A stretch of DNA of 47,260 nt from Bacillota bacterium (GCA_029782135.1 JAKOVI010000075.1:1-47260), one strand, 5' to 3'. Shown: positions 16,763 to 25,527, counted from the stretch's first letter. The notes: generated by a model from the letters alone, not told the origin. Translations and numbers: made by a program.

Positions 16763-17506
16763 TCATTTTCTTTCTTCATCCCCTTGCTCTGCCAACAAAC
16801 TATAATAGTACGCAACCGGTTCCGGGAATGCTTTAAGTTCTTCTTCGCCCCGCGGGCAAAGTTGATAGAGCCCGCGCTCCACCCGTTCAAACCAGCCATA
16901 GTAGTTGTTATATAAAATCGAAGTGGTTTTTGGGCCGCACCCCATGGTTCTTAACTCCTTGGGCGTCAGCGGCCCGTACTTCCGGAGGCAACAGGCGATC
17001 TGGATCGCCTGTTCTTTATAGGCGGTCATCAGTTTTTTCCCCGTACTGCCGCCAATGTTCCAGCTTCCGTGCCGCCCCGCCAGCTCTGCCTGCAGCCCTT
17101 TTAACTGGCGACGGCTTGCCTGCCGGCTCTTTGCCCGGTCAAAGGGGGCGGGAAAGACCGGAATCTCGACCCGGGGACTGGCTCCCTGAAAAAAAACGGT
17201 AATTAATCCGAGTTCCAACCGCCTTACCAATAGGCAGAGGTCTTTCCACTTCCGCGCGGGCAGGCTTCCGTCCGGCCTGGGCACGGCGATATAAACCTCA
17301 CTAGTCAACCGTTGCCGCTTCACGGCTTGAATCAGCAACTCAAGGCTGATCCGGCGTTTTAACTCCACAATGATTATTTCTTCACCCTTCGAAGCAGTTA
17401 AATCGCATCCCTTTACTTCCCCGTGCACTTCATAGCCGAGCTGTGTGAAAAAGTCGTGGACTGGCTGGTATAAATCCGTCTCCAGGATTTTTACTGCTGT
17501 CTTCAT
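16763..17506 (-). CDS. DUF2161-like putative PD-(D/E)XK nuclease-fold protein
   Basis: The 248-residue product begins MKTAVKILETDLYQPV. At about residues 40-55 it has CDLTASKGEEIIIVELKRR, which fits the D-x(n)-E-x-K core of the PD-(D/E)XK fold, followed by an Arg-rich helix (LLIQAVKRQRL). The C-terminal third (about 165-245) looks like a winged-helix DNA-binding part. I recognise it as DUF2161-like; its function is not established. The ATG at 17506 overlaps the stop of the HD-domain gene as ATGA, so the two are translationally coupled. A longer frame to 17548 would run into that gene and is rejected. Confidence 0.7.
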   Translation of the reverse strand: MKTAVKILETDLYQPVHDFFTQLGYEVHGEVKGCDLTASKGEEIIIVELKRRISLELLIQAVKRQRLTSEVYIAVPRPDGSLPARKWKDLCLLVRRLELGLITVFFQGASPRVEIPVFPAPFDRAKSRQASRRQLKGLQAELAGRHGSWNIGGSTGKKLMTAYKEQAIQIACCLRKYGPLTPKELRTMGCGPKTTSILYNNYYGWFERVERGLYQLCPRGEEELKAFPEPVAYYYSLLAEQGDEERK

Positions 17507-18024
17507 AGGATTCCGGCCTGCTCCATTTCTCGAATAACCACCGGCCATTCGCTAAGATATTTTTGGACCAGTGCAATCTGCTCACGCTTTTTGGGCCACC
17601 GCTCATGCAAACTGCGCCACTCGTTATTGAGAATTGCCGCTTTAAGCAAATCCTGACCAACACTGGCCTGTAAATTAATAAAATTGTCGGCAAAGACCAG
17701 CGCTTTTGCGAGCGTCGTCGTTGCCGGGATGCCGGTATGCGGATCATGCGCCATAATCGCCTCTATCACTTCCGGCGGCACCAGTCCTCTCAATTTTTCC
17801 CGGGCGACGATCCCGTGCTGTTCAAGGTGATTAATTGTTTCGGGAAGATCGATGTCATGGAGTAAACCGGTCAGGTACCATTCTTCCGGATCGGCATTCA
17901 ACAAATCCGCCAAAAGTACCATTAGCGCGGCAACCGCCTGCGCATGCGCAACCCGCTTCTCCTCTTTCACCTCTTTTTCCAATAAAGCAAGGGCTTCCGT
18001 TCGTCCAACCATCCTGCCGGTCAC
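17503..18024 (-). CDS. HD-domain phosphohydrolase-like protein
   Basis: The 173-residue protein has a metal-dependent HD-domain arrangement. It contains an AHAQAVAALMVLLAD histidine region, GLLHDIDLPE at about residue 55 (the HD pair), HGIVAREKL, and MAHDPHTG with a later ALVFADNFINL. Related proteins are annotated as HD-domain phosphohydrolases acting on nucleotides. The start is uncertain: GTG at 18024 sits too close to AAGGAG, while the ATG at 18012 lies 13 bases from it. Its stop overlaps the start of the DUF2161-like gene. Substrate unknown. Confidence 0.75.
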   Translation of the reverse strand: MTGRMVGRTEALALLEKEVKEEKRVAHAQAVAALMVLLADLLNADPEEWYLTGLLHDIDLPETINHLEQHGIVAREKLRGLVPPEVIEAIMAHDPHTGIPATTTLAKALVFADNFINLQASVGQDLLKAAILNNEWRSLHERWPKKREQIALVQKYLSEWPVVIREMEQAGIL

Positions 18025-18090
18025 ACTCCTTCCGTCTTCGACGGTCTTCTCCGTCTCCCCTTAGCTCAAGCCTCCCGGACCGGGCCTCTG

Positions 18091-18723
18091 TTATTCCTGC
18101 TCTTTAATTTCAACCCGGACTTTACCCGCAAGCAACTCTTTCAACCGGTGCGCGTCGTCGACTGTCCCAACCACGCCGGCTCCATAATGCATTGGGATGA
18201 CAACTTTTGCTTTGAGATCGAGGGCGGCGTCGGCGGCCTCTTCCGCCGTCATCACGTAAGTTCCTGAGACCGGCAGTAAAGCGATATCAGTCCTGATCGT
18301 CTGCATCTCCGGTATCCGGTCAGTATCGCCGGTGTGATAGATCCGCTGCCCGGCAACGGTGAGCACATACCCGACCCAATTCTTTTCCTTGGGATGAAAT
18401 TTCTTGTTGGTATTGTAAGCCGGAACAACCTCTAGCTCAACCCCAAGCACCGTGATCTTATCCCCCGGCCGGACCGCTTTGGTCTCCCCCTCGAGTTTCT
18501 CCACACAGTCCGGCGGTCCAACGACAATGGTCCGGGCCCCCCTGATCTTCGCAATGTCTTCCGGGGAAAAATGATCATAGTGGGTGTGCGTGACCAGGAT
18601 CAGATCGGCGACTTCCCCTCCGTTCAGCTGAAACGGATCAATGTAGATTACCTGGTCTTGATCGCCAATGATCCGGTAAGCATCATGCCCCAGCCAGTGA
18701 ATCCGTGCTAAAGCCTGCTCCAT
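18091..18723 (-). CDS. UPF0173-like metal-dependent hydrolase (cytoplasmic MBL-fold)
   Basis: A 210-residue metallo-beta-lactamase-fold protein with IYIDPFQL near residue 27, VTHTHYDHF (the HxHxDH metal site) near 47, a central HTGDTDRIPEM near 130 and a C-terminal VIPMHYG near 175. It has no signal peptide. Function of this family is largely unproven. It is clearly related to the exported protein at 27916-28629, sharing NWVGYV, GDT..IPEM and PVSGTY/PVDGVY segments. An AT-rich promoter-like region with TACAATATATAAA lies just upstream on the minus strand at about 18770-18785. Confidence 0.85.
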   Translation of the reverse strand: MEQALARIHWLGHDAYRIIGDQDQVIYIDPFQLNGGEVADLILVTHTHYDHFSPEDIAKIRGARTIVVGPPDCVEKLEGETKAVRPGDKITVLGVELEVVPAYNTNKKFHPKEKNWVGYVLTVAGQRIYHTGDTDRIPEMQTIRTDIALLPVSGTYVMTAEEAADAALDLKAKVVIPMHYGAGVVGTVDDAHRLKELLAGKVRVEIKEQE

Positions 18724-18935
18724 TCCTGAAATACACCTCCACTTGATTCCGTATCATTTTTCACTTTGTTTTTATATATTGTACCATAATCTGCCTTCCC
18801 CTACATCCCCCGGCATCCCTGTTAACCGCCCGCCCCCGGAGCATTCCTCCTCTATTTTCCGGCAGCAGATGACCCAGTGTCCGTGGCTGCTTGGATCAGA
18901 TCTCCATCTCCCTGTCCGCCGCTCCGCTATTCCCC

Positions 18936-19724
18936 CTAGAGTCCGAGGAGCCGTTGGGCGTTTCCACCCAAGATTTTTTGGAGTTCTTCCTCTGTCAGCC
19001 GGAGCGATTTTAACTTCGCGATCTCCGCTTCCGGATCGGTCCAAGGGGTATCACTGCCGAACAGGATCTTCTCCACCCCATGGGCCCGGATGAGCTTTTC
19101 CATCCGCGCGGCGCCGAGTTCGCCAAAAGAATAGGCCGTATCAAAATACAGTTCCCTCCCGGCCAGTTCCTCCTCGACCGCTTCCCAGGACCGGAAGCCT
19201 CCCATATGGGCGGCAATGATGGTTGCCCCGGGGAAGGTCGTCAGCAATTTCTTGATCTGCCGGGGATGTCCTTGGCTGCTGTCGGGATACCACAGATCGA
19301 CCCCGGTATGGAACAAGGCGATGAGTCCGGCCGCAAAGATCGCTTCATAGAGTGGAAACATCTTCGGGTCGGCAATATAAAAATCCTGGTAGTTCGGGTG
19401 AAATTTCACCCCTTTGATCCCCGCATCCACCAACCATTTCAGCTCATCCCGCCACTTTGGATAATCAGGATGGATGCTCCCGAAACTGATGATCCGCTCA
19501 TCCTGTGCTTGCACCGCCCAGCGGTTTACTCCCACCGTCTGTTCAGGTTTGGTCGCAATCGGCTGCAGGACCGCCCGGTCAATGCCGGCGCGCTCCATTA
19601 CGCTTTTCAACTGAGCGACCGTCCCGTCAAAATGGGGCGCCGTCCCGGCGCGCTGCGCTAAAATCGATAACGCCCGCGGCGCCAAGGTCTCCGGAAAACA
19701 ATGAACATGCATGTCGATCAGCAT
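18936..19724 (-). CDS. Amidohydrolase (amidohydrolase_2-type TIM barrel)
   Basis: A 262-residue TIM-barrel protein of the group that includes 2-pyrone dicarboxylate lactonase and ACMS decarboxylase relatives. It opens with IDMHVHCFPE, the metal-binding HxH. Later motifs are GVKFHPNYQDF near residue 110, FHTGVDLW near 140, IIAAHMGGF near 172 and KILFGSDTPW near 225, whose Asp is the catalytic metal ligand. I placed the start at ATG 19724 with GAGGTG six bases upstream; the ATG at 19727 is equally in frame. A hairpin separates it from the kinase gene upstream, so the two may share a transcript. Substrate unknown. Confidence 0.85.
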   Translation of the reverse strand: MLIDMHVHCFPETLAPRALSILAQRAGTAPHFDGTVAQLKSVMERAGIDRAVLQPIATKPEQTVGVNRWAVQAQDERIISFGSIHPDYPKWRDELKWLVDAGIKGVKFHPNYQDFYIADPKMFPLYEAIFAAGLIALFHTGVDLWYPDSSQGHPRQIKKLLTTFPGATIIAAHMGGFRSWEAVEEELAGRELYFDTAYSFGELGAARMEKLIRAHGVEKILFGSDTPWTDPEAEIAKLKSLRLTEEELQKILGGNAQRLLGL

Positions 19725-19749
19725 CATCCACACCTCATCTTAATTTACA

Positions 19750-19781
19750 AAGCGGGAATTACCAACCGGCAATTCCCGCTT
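19750..19781 (-). terminator. Hairpin downstream of the hybrid kinase gene
   Basis: AAGCGGGAATT / AATTCCCGCTT, an 11-bp perfect stem with a 10-base loop, followed on the minus strand by TTTGTAAATT. The T-tract is weak, so it is a partial terminator or a stabilising 3' hairpin. Confidence 0.55.
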
Positions 19782-19815
19782 GTGCTCCTGCAATCGCTTG
19801 GCGCATCACCGGCAA

Positions 19816-22608
19816 TCAAGCACCAACCCGGCAAAGCACATGCTGCAATACTTCGAGCAACTCATCGATCTTGTATGGTTTACTGACGACCCCGGAAAAA
19901 CCATACTTTTTATATTCTGCCATAATCGGGTCATCAGCATAGCCGCTCGAAACGATCGCTTTGATCTCGGGATTAATCCGCCGGAGATGGTCAATCACTT
20001 CAAGGCCGCCCATCCCGCCGGGGATCGTTAAATCCAAAACGACCACGTCAAAAGGTCTCCCCTCCTGGCGGGCACGGGTAAAAGTCTCAATCGTTTCCTG
20101 TCCGTCACCGGCCAGGACAATCTCGTAGCCATAACTTTGGAGCAGCGAACCAACCGCATTCCGGATATTAAATTCATCATCCATCAGTAAAATTCTTGCG
20201 TCCGCGCAGGTAGTCGCGGTCTCCCGGACTGTTTCCTCCTGCGGCGCCACGGTAGTGGTTGCCGGTAAATAAATCATAAAACTGGAACCGACGCCGACTT
20301 GCGATTCGACCTCAATTTCACCATCATGTTGGCGGATGATCGAAAAAGCGGTGGCCAGCCCGAGGCCGTTCCCCGTTTCTTTGGTCGTAAAGAAGGGATC
20401 AAAGATTTTATCGATTATATCGCTACTGATTCCGATCCCGTGATCTTTAATGGTTACTTTCACATATTTACCCGGCTTGAGTTTACCACCCGGAGGGATT
20501 TCGACGTTCTCCGCAATAATTTCGATAATCCCCCCGTTCGGCATCGCCTGCTTGGCATTGATGACCAGGTTATGGATGACCTGGCTGATCTGCCCTTCAT
20601 CGATCGAAACCGCCCACAAATGTTCCGCAATCTGATAATGCGCTTTAATCTTGGAGCCGCTCAGGACGAACTCCGTCGTATCCTTGATCAAACCGATCAG
20701 GGTGGCATCTTTTTTGATCGGCGCCCCTCCTTTGGCAAACGTCAACAATTGCTTCGTCAACCCGGTGGCCTTATGTGCGATTTCGACAATTTCCCGCAAG
20801 GACGGCCTGATATCCTCATTCCGGTCGAAATAAAAAGCCGCCAATTGAATATTGGAGATGATTGCCGTCAAAATATTATTGAAATCGTGGGCAATTCCCG
20901 CCGCTAAAACCCCTAATGATTCCAGTTTTTCTGTCTTTAGGAGCTCCCGTTCCGCCTGGCGTTGCTCCGAGATATCCAAAAGAACGGTCACGGTCCCAAT
21001 CCGTTTACCGTTCTGCAGTTTAATCGGTGAACTTTCCACAAAAACCGGAATTTCCCGGAGATTCCTGTTCACCAGGATGTGGTTTTTATAGCTCACCCCC
21101 GGTTCGATCATGGTAATCGGTTCACTGGTCCGGTCATTTAAGAGATAAAGGATTTCCTGGACGGGTCTTCCCAACGCCTCCGCTTCAGTATAACCGGTCA
21201 GCCGGCTGGCCGCCTCATTGAAGAAAATCATCCGTCCCTTATTATCAGTCGCCACCACTCCTTCAGTCAAGGAATTTAAGGTAACCCGGAGCAACTCCCG
21301 TTCCGAAGCCAGGTTTTCCTCTTCCATCCGCTTGCGTTCGGTAATATCGACATTAATCCCCATTAACTTTACAACCTGATCATTCTCCTTGCAGACAAAG
21401 CCTTTTGCCAGCAGCCAACGTTCCCGGTTCTCCTGCCTAATCCGGAATTCAACTTCAAAATTCTGACCGTTCGCCATCGCCTGTTCCAGCTTCTCTCTGA
21501 CCATTCTCCGGTCGGCGGGGTGAATTTTTTCGATGTATTCCACCATCGGCTGGCTCTGATAGACTTCCTGCCCGTCAGGGTTCAACCAGGTGACAACTTC
21601 GGAGCCAACTTCCCAACTCCAACTTTGGATTCCGGTCGTAGCAAGCGTCAAATGCAATTGCTTTTCACTCTGGCGCAACTCTTCCGCGAGCAATATGTTC
21701 TCGTAGGCTAAGGCCACCTGTTTGCTCAAGGCCATCACCATCTCTTCTTCCTCAGCCGTAAAAACCAAACCGGCCAGTTTATCGCTGAGGCAAAGCCAGC
21801 CGTAAGTCCGGCTGGGCGAAGCCAACGGCACGAGCATCCAGGATGTACAACTTTCCCTTCCTTGCAAACCGATGGCGAGCGCCTGGCCGGTATTTTGCCG
21901 CCACCGCACCGGAACACCTTTCTCCATCACTTGGCGGATCACATTCGCCGGCGGCAGCAGTTCCACCGGGCAAAAAAGGGAGGGATCGTTTCCGTCTCCG
22001 CGATAAAAATAGGATTTTCCCTTTTCATCTTGGAGTGTCAACAGCGAATGGGTGCAGTTCAAAATTTCACGAACGGCACGGCAGAATGTGCTCAGCAAAT
22101 TAACCGGGTTGCGCACCATTACCATACTCAAACTGAGCTCCATGATCATCGCCAGTTTTAGTCCGGCATCATGGAAATAATTAGACGAGCTGGCATAGAG
22201 CAGGTGCCCGGTGGCCGGTAAGGGAACCGTCTTTTGGGATGGAACCCCGAGTACTTCCTCAACCGTCTGGATGATAAAGGAGGGATCGGAGGGTTTGGGA
22301 ATCACCCGGCAATTCCCGTTCAACTCGTCCTGTTGAATAATTTCGGGCAAACGATAGAGTGCCGTATAAAAGATCACCGGGATTTTGGGCAAGGCCGTTT
22401 CTTGTTGAAGGCGGCGGACAAATTCAACCCCGTCCATCCCCGGCATGACGATATCACAGATGATTAAGTCCGGTTCTTCTTTCTGGGCTATACTTAACGC
22501 CGTCAAACCGTCTCCCGCTTCAAAAAGCTGATGGCCTATTGACCCCAACAAGGTGACAAGCATCTGCCGGCTCAAGGCATGGTCTTCAACAATCAAAATC
22601 TTCGCCAT
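19816..22608 (-). CDS. Hybrid sensor histidine kinase with two receiver domains
   Basis: A 930-residue cytoplasmic signalling protein. Order: receiver (about 1-120, phospho-acceptor Asp52), GAF-like domain (about 155-305), PAS (about 315-425), PAS (about 440-550), dimerisation/phosphotransfer with His574 in GIAHDFNN, and HATPase_c (about 640-785). The ATPase shows NLVINAKQAM (N box), DHGIGIS (G1) and GNGLGLA (G2). A C-terminal receiver (about 803-925, Asp859) follows. No transmembrane segment is visible, so it senses an intracellular or partner signal. Two receivers flanking the kinase, and no separate output regulator alongside, suggest a phosphorelay to an unlinked partner. Confidence 0.93.
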   Translation of the reverse strand: MAKILIVEDHALSRQMLVTLLGSIGHQLFEAGDGLTALSIAQKEEPDLIICDIVMPGMDGVEFVRRLQQETALPKIPVIFYTALYRLPEIIQQDELNGNCRVIPKPSDPSFIIQTVEEVLGVPSQKTVPLPATGHLLYASSSNYFHDAGLKLAMIMELSLSMVMVRNPVNLLSTFCRAVREILNCTHSLLTLQDEKGKSYFYRGDGNDPSLFCPVELLPPANVIRQVMEKGVPVRWRQNTGQALAIGLQGRESCTSWMLVPLASPSRTYGWLCLSDKLAGLVFTAEEEEMVMALSKQVALAYENILLAEELRQSEKQLHLTLATTGIQSWSWEVGSEVVTWLNPDGQEVYQSQPMVEYIEKIHPADRRMVREKLEQAMANGQNFEVEFRIRQENRERWLLAKGFVCKENDQVVKLMGINVDITERKRMEEENLASERELLRVTLNSLTEGVVATDNKGRMIFFNEAASRLTGYTEAEALGRPVQEILYLLNDRTSEPITMIEPGVSYKNHILVNRNLREIPVFVESSPIKLQNGKRIGTVTVLLDISEQRQAERELLKTEKLESLGVLAAGIAHDFNNILTAIISNIQLAAFYFDRNEDIRPSLREIVEIAHKATGLTKQLLTFAKGGAPIKKDATLIGLIKDTTEFVLSGSKIKAHYQIAEHLWAVSIDEGQISQVIHNLVINAKQAMPNGGIIEIIAENVEIPPGGKLKPGKYVKVTIKDHGIGISSDIIDKIFDPFFTTKETGNGLGLATAFSIIRQHDGEIEVESQVGVGSSFMIYLPATTTVAPQEETVRETATTCADARILLMDDEFNIRNAVGSLLQSYGYEIVLAGDGQETIETFTRARQEGRPFDVVVLDLTIPGGMGGLEVIDHLRRINPEIKAIVSSGYADDPIMAEYKKYGFSGVVSKPYKIDELLEVLQHVLCRVGA

Positions 22609-22626
22609 TGTGCCATGCCCCCTTTC

Positions 22627-22884
22627 TTAGGTAGCGCTTCCGACCTCCGCAGGGTTTGGCTTGTTCTTCAGAAAATGCCTATTCGGTTGGAACGTTTGTC
22701 CAGGAACGATTAGCTTACCGTTGTAACCGCCAAAACCTGCTGTCAATGGCCTTTTTTCTCCGGCTGCTTCGTCCTTGCTTTTTCCACCGCGGGTAAAAAC
22801 AGGGTTTGAGATAGCCCATAATAAACCAGCTATTGTTCCTGTATTACTTTGGTCGTCCTCATTCACCTGAATCCGCATTCTCAA
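22627..22884 (-). CDS. Unrecognised small ORF
   Basis: An 85-codon frame starting at TTG 22884 (or ATG 22878) and overlapping the upstream ORF's stop by four bases (TTGA). The product is hydrophilic, Gly/Asn/Lys rich, with no motif, signal or helix I recognise. The overlap and same direction argue for an operon with its neighbour, but composition gives no strong coding signal. It may be a spurious frame. Confidence 0.25.
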   Translation of the reverse strand: MRMRIQVNEDDQSNTGTIAGLLWAISNPVFTRGGKSKDEAAGEKRPLTAGFGGYNGKLIVPGQTFQPNRHFLKNKPNPAEVGSAT

Positions 22885-23159
22885 GCCATCATCCCCCTTT
22901 TTATAAGTTGGCGTTCCTTGATGACCGGCAGTGAAGACACTTCCCTCCCCTCTATAAACCTGTAAAAATCATTGAATTTCGACAAAAAAAACGGCTCGTC
23001 AGAGTCGTTATCCAAGATCCTTAACTCCACGAACCGCGTTTTTTCAAAAACCAAAATACCATCCTTCATACGCTCCAGTTTTAAACGATTATTGTCAGCT
23101 AGTCCTTCTCCATTTTTTAATAGTTCTGCAAATAAGAAAAAAAACCTTTCATTCCTCAA
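22881..23159 (-). CDS. Unrecognised small ORF behind a promoter, with a T8 tract at its start
   Basis: A 92-codon frame that looks protein-like in its middle (KDGILVFEKTRF, ELRILDNDSDEPFF, FYRFIEG), with alternating charged and aromatic residues, but I do not recognise it. The TTG start at 23159 has no ribosome-binding site. An ATG 9 bases downstream in another frame would enter this frame if the run of eight T just after it were one base longer. It could be a phase-variable gene, a 5'-damaged remnant or an assembly-level indel. Confidence 0.4.
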   Translation of the reverse strand: MRNERFFFLFAELLKNGEGLADNNRLKLERMKDGILVFEKTRFVELRILDNDSDEPFFLSKFNDFYRFIEGREVSSLPVIKERQLIKRGMMA

Positions 23160-23188
23160 TAATTATGTCTTCACTTTTACCCGGTTAA

Positions 23189-23217
23189 TTTATATAATAG
23201 TGATACGTTCTTAACAA
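23189..23217 (-). promoter_or_regulatory. Promoter-like pair before the small ORFs
   Basis: TTGTTA (23217-23212), 17-base spacer, TATAAA (23194-23189) on the minus strand, about 30 bases ahead of the 22881-23159 frame. Confidence 0.45.
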
Positions 23218-23290
23218 AATATGAACAATCCGCTAACACCTGTCCACTTCTTCTCATGCCGGGGAAAAGGGTGACAAACAGTCCGCTTTC

Positions 23291-23384
23291 AATAAGTGAT
23301 GGGACGGGCGGTATGAAAAGGCGCCATTTGGAAAAGATGAAAAGACCAACTACTTGCTGTTGGCTTCGGCGCCAAGCACTTATT
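23291..23384 (+). ncRNA. Structured leader RNA of the DUF438 gene (candidate cis-regulatory RNA)
   Basis: Three nested helices are visible. P1 is AATAAGTG (23291-23298) with CACTTATT (23377-23384). P2 is GGCGCC (23320-23325) with GGCGCC (23368-23373). P3 is CCAAC (23346-23350) with GTTGG (23359-23363). Internal loops hold purine-rich sequence (GATGGGACGGGCGG and a GAAAAG stretch). P1 ends four bases before the ribosome-binding site GGGAGG, so folding could control translation. It matches no riboswitch class I recognise. Confidence 0.5.
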
Positions 23385-23400
23385 AACGGGAGGGAAGAAA

Positions 23401-24630
23401 ATGAGTGAACTGATTAACAATCGCGAGTATCGTCAGGAAGTTTTAAAAGAGATCATCAGCGAACTGCACCGCGGAAAAAGTGTCGATGAAGTTAAAGCCA
23501 AGTTTGAAGAGGTATTCCAGAGCGTTTCCGCCGCCGAGATCGCGGAGATGGAGCAAGCCTTGGTCCGGGAAGGATTACCGGTCGAAGAGATTCAACGGTT
23601 ATGTGATGTCCATGCCTCCGTCTTTAAAGGTTCAATTGAGGAGATCCACCAACCGCCGGCCGCTGACCAGCCTGGGCACCCGGTTCATACCTTCAAACAG
23701 GAAAACCGGGCGTTGGAAGAACTCATCCGCACGCAGATTAAGCCGCAGTTGGCCGCTTTTCTCCAAGACAATTCTCCCCAAGCACTTGAGCAGTTGACCG
23801 GTTCGCTGAACAAGTTGGCGCAGGTCGAAAAGCATTACACCCGGAAAGAAAACCTCCTCTTCCCCTTCCTTGAAAAATACGGGATTACTACTCCCACCCA
23901 AGTGATGTGGGGGGTCGATGATCAGATCAGAGCGGCGATTAAAGAAGCCCAAAAGGCACTCGCCAACGACACGGGCTCTCCTGAACAAGTAAAGGCGAAA
24001 GTTGAAGCCGCCGTCTCCCAAGTCAACGAGATGATTTTTAAGGAGGAAAATATCCTCTTCCCAATGGCCCTCGAGACCTTAACTGAAGATGAATGGGTAA
24101 AGGTTGCCGAGGAAAGCACCGCGATCGGCTTTTGTCTGATCCAGCCGCCCCCAGTTTGGAAACCACGGCGGGTGAATGTCGAAGCAAAAGCCCAAGCCGA
24201 AGGGGAAAAACCGGCCGACGGGTATCTTCGCTTTCCCACCGGGATCCTTTCCCCGGAAGAAATCCAGTATATCTTTGATACCCTGCCCGTTGATCTGACA
24301 TTTGTTGACCGTGACGGGATCGTTAAGTATTTCTCCGGCAAGGACCGGATCTTCTCCCGTACTAAAACCGTGATCGGGCGGAGCGTTAAAAACTGCCATC
24401 CCCCGGCCAGCGTCCACATTGTCGAGAAAGTGATCGAGGATCTGCAGAGCGGCCGCAAAGACCATGAAGACTTCTGGATTCGCATGGGCCCACGTTATGT
24501 TCTGATCCGTTACTTCGCCGTCCGCAACGATCAGGGCGAGTATCTGGGCACCTTGGAAGTCACCCAGGATATCCAGCCACTCCAGGAAATTTCCGGTGAA
24601 AAAAGACTGTTGGATGAAGATCCGAAGTAA
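23401..24630 (+). CDS. DUF438 / hemerythrin / PAS sensor protein
   Basis: A 409-residue cytoplasmic protein with three parts: a DUF438 helical domain (about 1-75), a hemerythrin-type four-helix bundle (about 98-240), and a PAS domain (about 285-400). The bundle has candidate di-iron ligands H-T-F-K-Q-E-N at its start, KHYTRKENLLFP in the middle and KEENILFPMALE near its end. The PAS domain has LPVDLTFVDRDGIVKYFSG near 302. Such proteins are common in anaerobes and are thought to sense oxygen or NO or redox state; no kinase or output domain is attached. ATG at 23401 follows GGGAGG, directly after the structured leader. Confidence 0.88.
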   Translation: MSELINNREYRQEVLKEIISELHRGKSVDEVKAKFEEVFQSVSAAEIAEMEQALVREGLPVEEIQRLCDVHASVFKGSIEEIHQPPAADQPGHPVHTFKQENRALEELIRTQIKPQLAAFLQDNSPQALEQLTGSLNKLAQVEKHYTRKENLLFPFLEKYGITTPTQVMWGVDDQIRAAIKEAQKALANDTGSPEQVKAKVEAAVSQVNEMIFKEENILFPMALETLTEDEWVKVAEESTAIGFCLIQPPPVWKPRRVNVEAKAQAEGEKPADGYLRFPTGILSPEEIQYIFDTLPVDLTFVDRDGIVKYFSGKDRIFSRTKTVIGRSVKNCHPPASVHIVEKVIEDLQSGRKDHEDFWIRMGPRYVLIRYFAVRNDQGEYLGTLEVTQDIQPLQEISGEKRLLDEDPK

Positions 24631-24720
24631 GCCCCTTTTTTAACACTTTTAGCCTTTACTATCTTGTAATTTTCAAGTACAATTAGCTTATGTATATTAA
24701 TTCTAAAGGGGCGATTATTT

Positions 24721-25527
24721 ATGAAACGGTCTTTTACCTTGGGACTGTTACTGGTGACTGTCCTGGTGTTCCTCTTTGCGGGCTATGTCGGCGCCGCGAA
24801 AGATAATTCCTGGACGAAAGTGAAAGAAAAGGGCCAATTCATCCTCGGACTGGATGACAGCTTCCCGCCGATGGGTTTTCGCGATGAAAAGGGGCAGATC
24901 GTCGGTTTCGACATTGACCTGGCCCGCGAAGTCTGCTCCCGGCTCGGGGTGACGCTGAAACTCCAACCGATCAACTGGGATGCGAAGGAGCAAGAGCTTA
25001 ATACGGGAAATATTGACTGTATCTGGAATGGTCTCACGATTACCCCGGAGCGCCAAAAAACCATCCTCTTCTCCAAACCTTACATGAATAACCGCCAGGT
25101 TTTGGTGGTGCGGGCGAATTCCGGTTATACCTCCCTCTCCCAGCTGGCCGGGAAAAAACTTGGCATCCAGGCCGGATCCAGTGCGCACGATGCCTTAAAC
25201 AGCGCACCCGAATTCAAGGCCAAGCTGGCAGCGGTTGTTGAGTTTGATGACAATATGACCGCGCTCATGGATCTCGAACTGGGCGGGCTTGATGTTGTGC
25301 TGATGGATGAGATCGTCGCCCGTTATTATATCCAACAAAAAAGCAAAAACTTTGCCGTGCTTGATGAAGCCTTGGCTTCCGAGGAATACGGGATTGGCTT
25401 CCGCAAAAACGACCAGGAGTTAAGGGATAAAGTTCAGGAAACCTTAGAAGCAATGCATAAAGACGGTACGCTCGCCAAAATCTCCACCAAGTGGTTCGGG
25501 CGGGACATCACGGTCCTTGGTCAATAA
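24721..25527 (+). CDS. Polar amino-acid ABC transporter substrate-binding protein
   Basis: A 268-residue periplasmic binding protein of family 3 (His/Gln/Cys type). It has an N-terminal signal sequence (about 1-26, ending near VGA-A), then FILGLDDSFPPMGFRDEKGQIVGFDIDLAREV, the conserved ligand-binding entry, and IDCIWNGLTITPER near 100. No lipobox Cys is apparent, so it is either soluble or anchored by the uncleaved N-terminus. ATG at 24721 follows AAAGGGG. A terminator separates it from the permease gene, consistent with excess binding protein over membrane subunits. The amino acid is not readable. Confidence 0.9.
   Translation: MKRSFTLGLLLVTVLVFLFAGYVGAAKDNSWTKVKEKGQFILGLDDSFPPMGFRDEKGQIVGFDIDLAREVCSRLGVTLKLQPINWDAKEQELNTGNIDCIWNGLTITPERQKTILFSKPYMNNRQVLVVRANSGYTSLSQLAGKKLGIQAGSSAHDALNSAPEFKAKLAAVVEFDDNMTALMDLELGGLDVVLMDEIVARYYIQQKSKNFAVLDEALASEEYGIGFRKNDQELRDKVQETLEAMHKDGTLAKISTKWFGRDITVLGQ

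Noticed and set aside
24631-24720. T-box or amino-acid riboswitch before the amino-acid importer
   Set aside because: Only 90 bases are available, with no T-box sequence or specifier-like stem; the region looks like a plain promoter.
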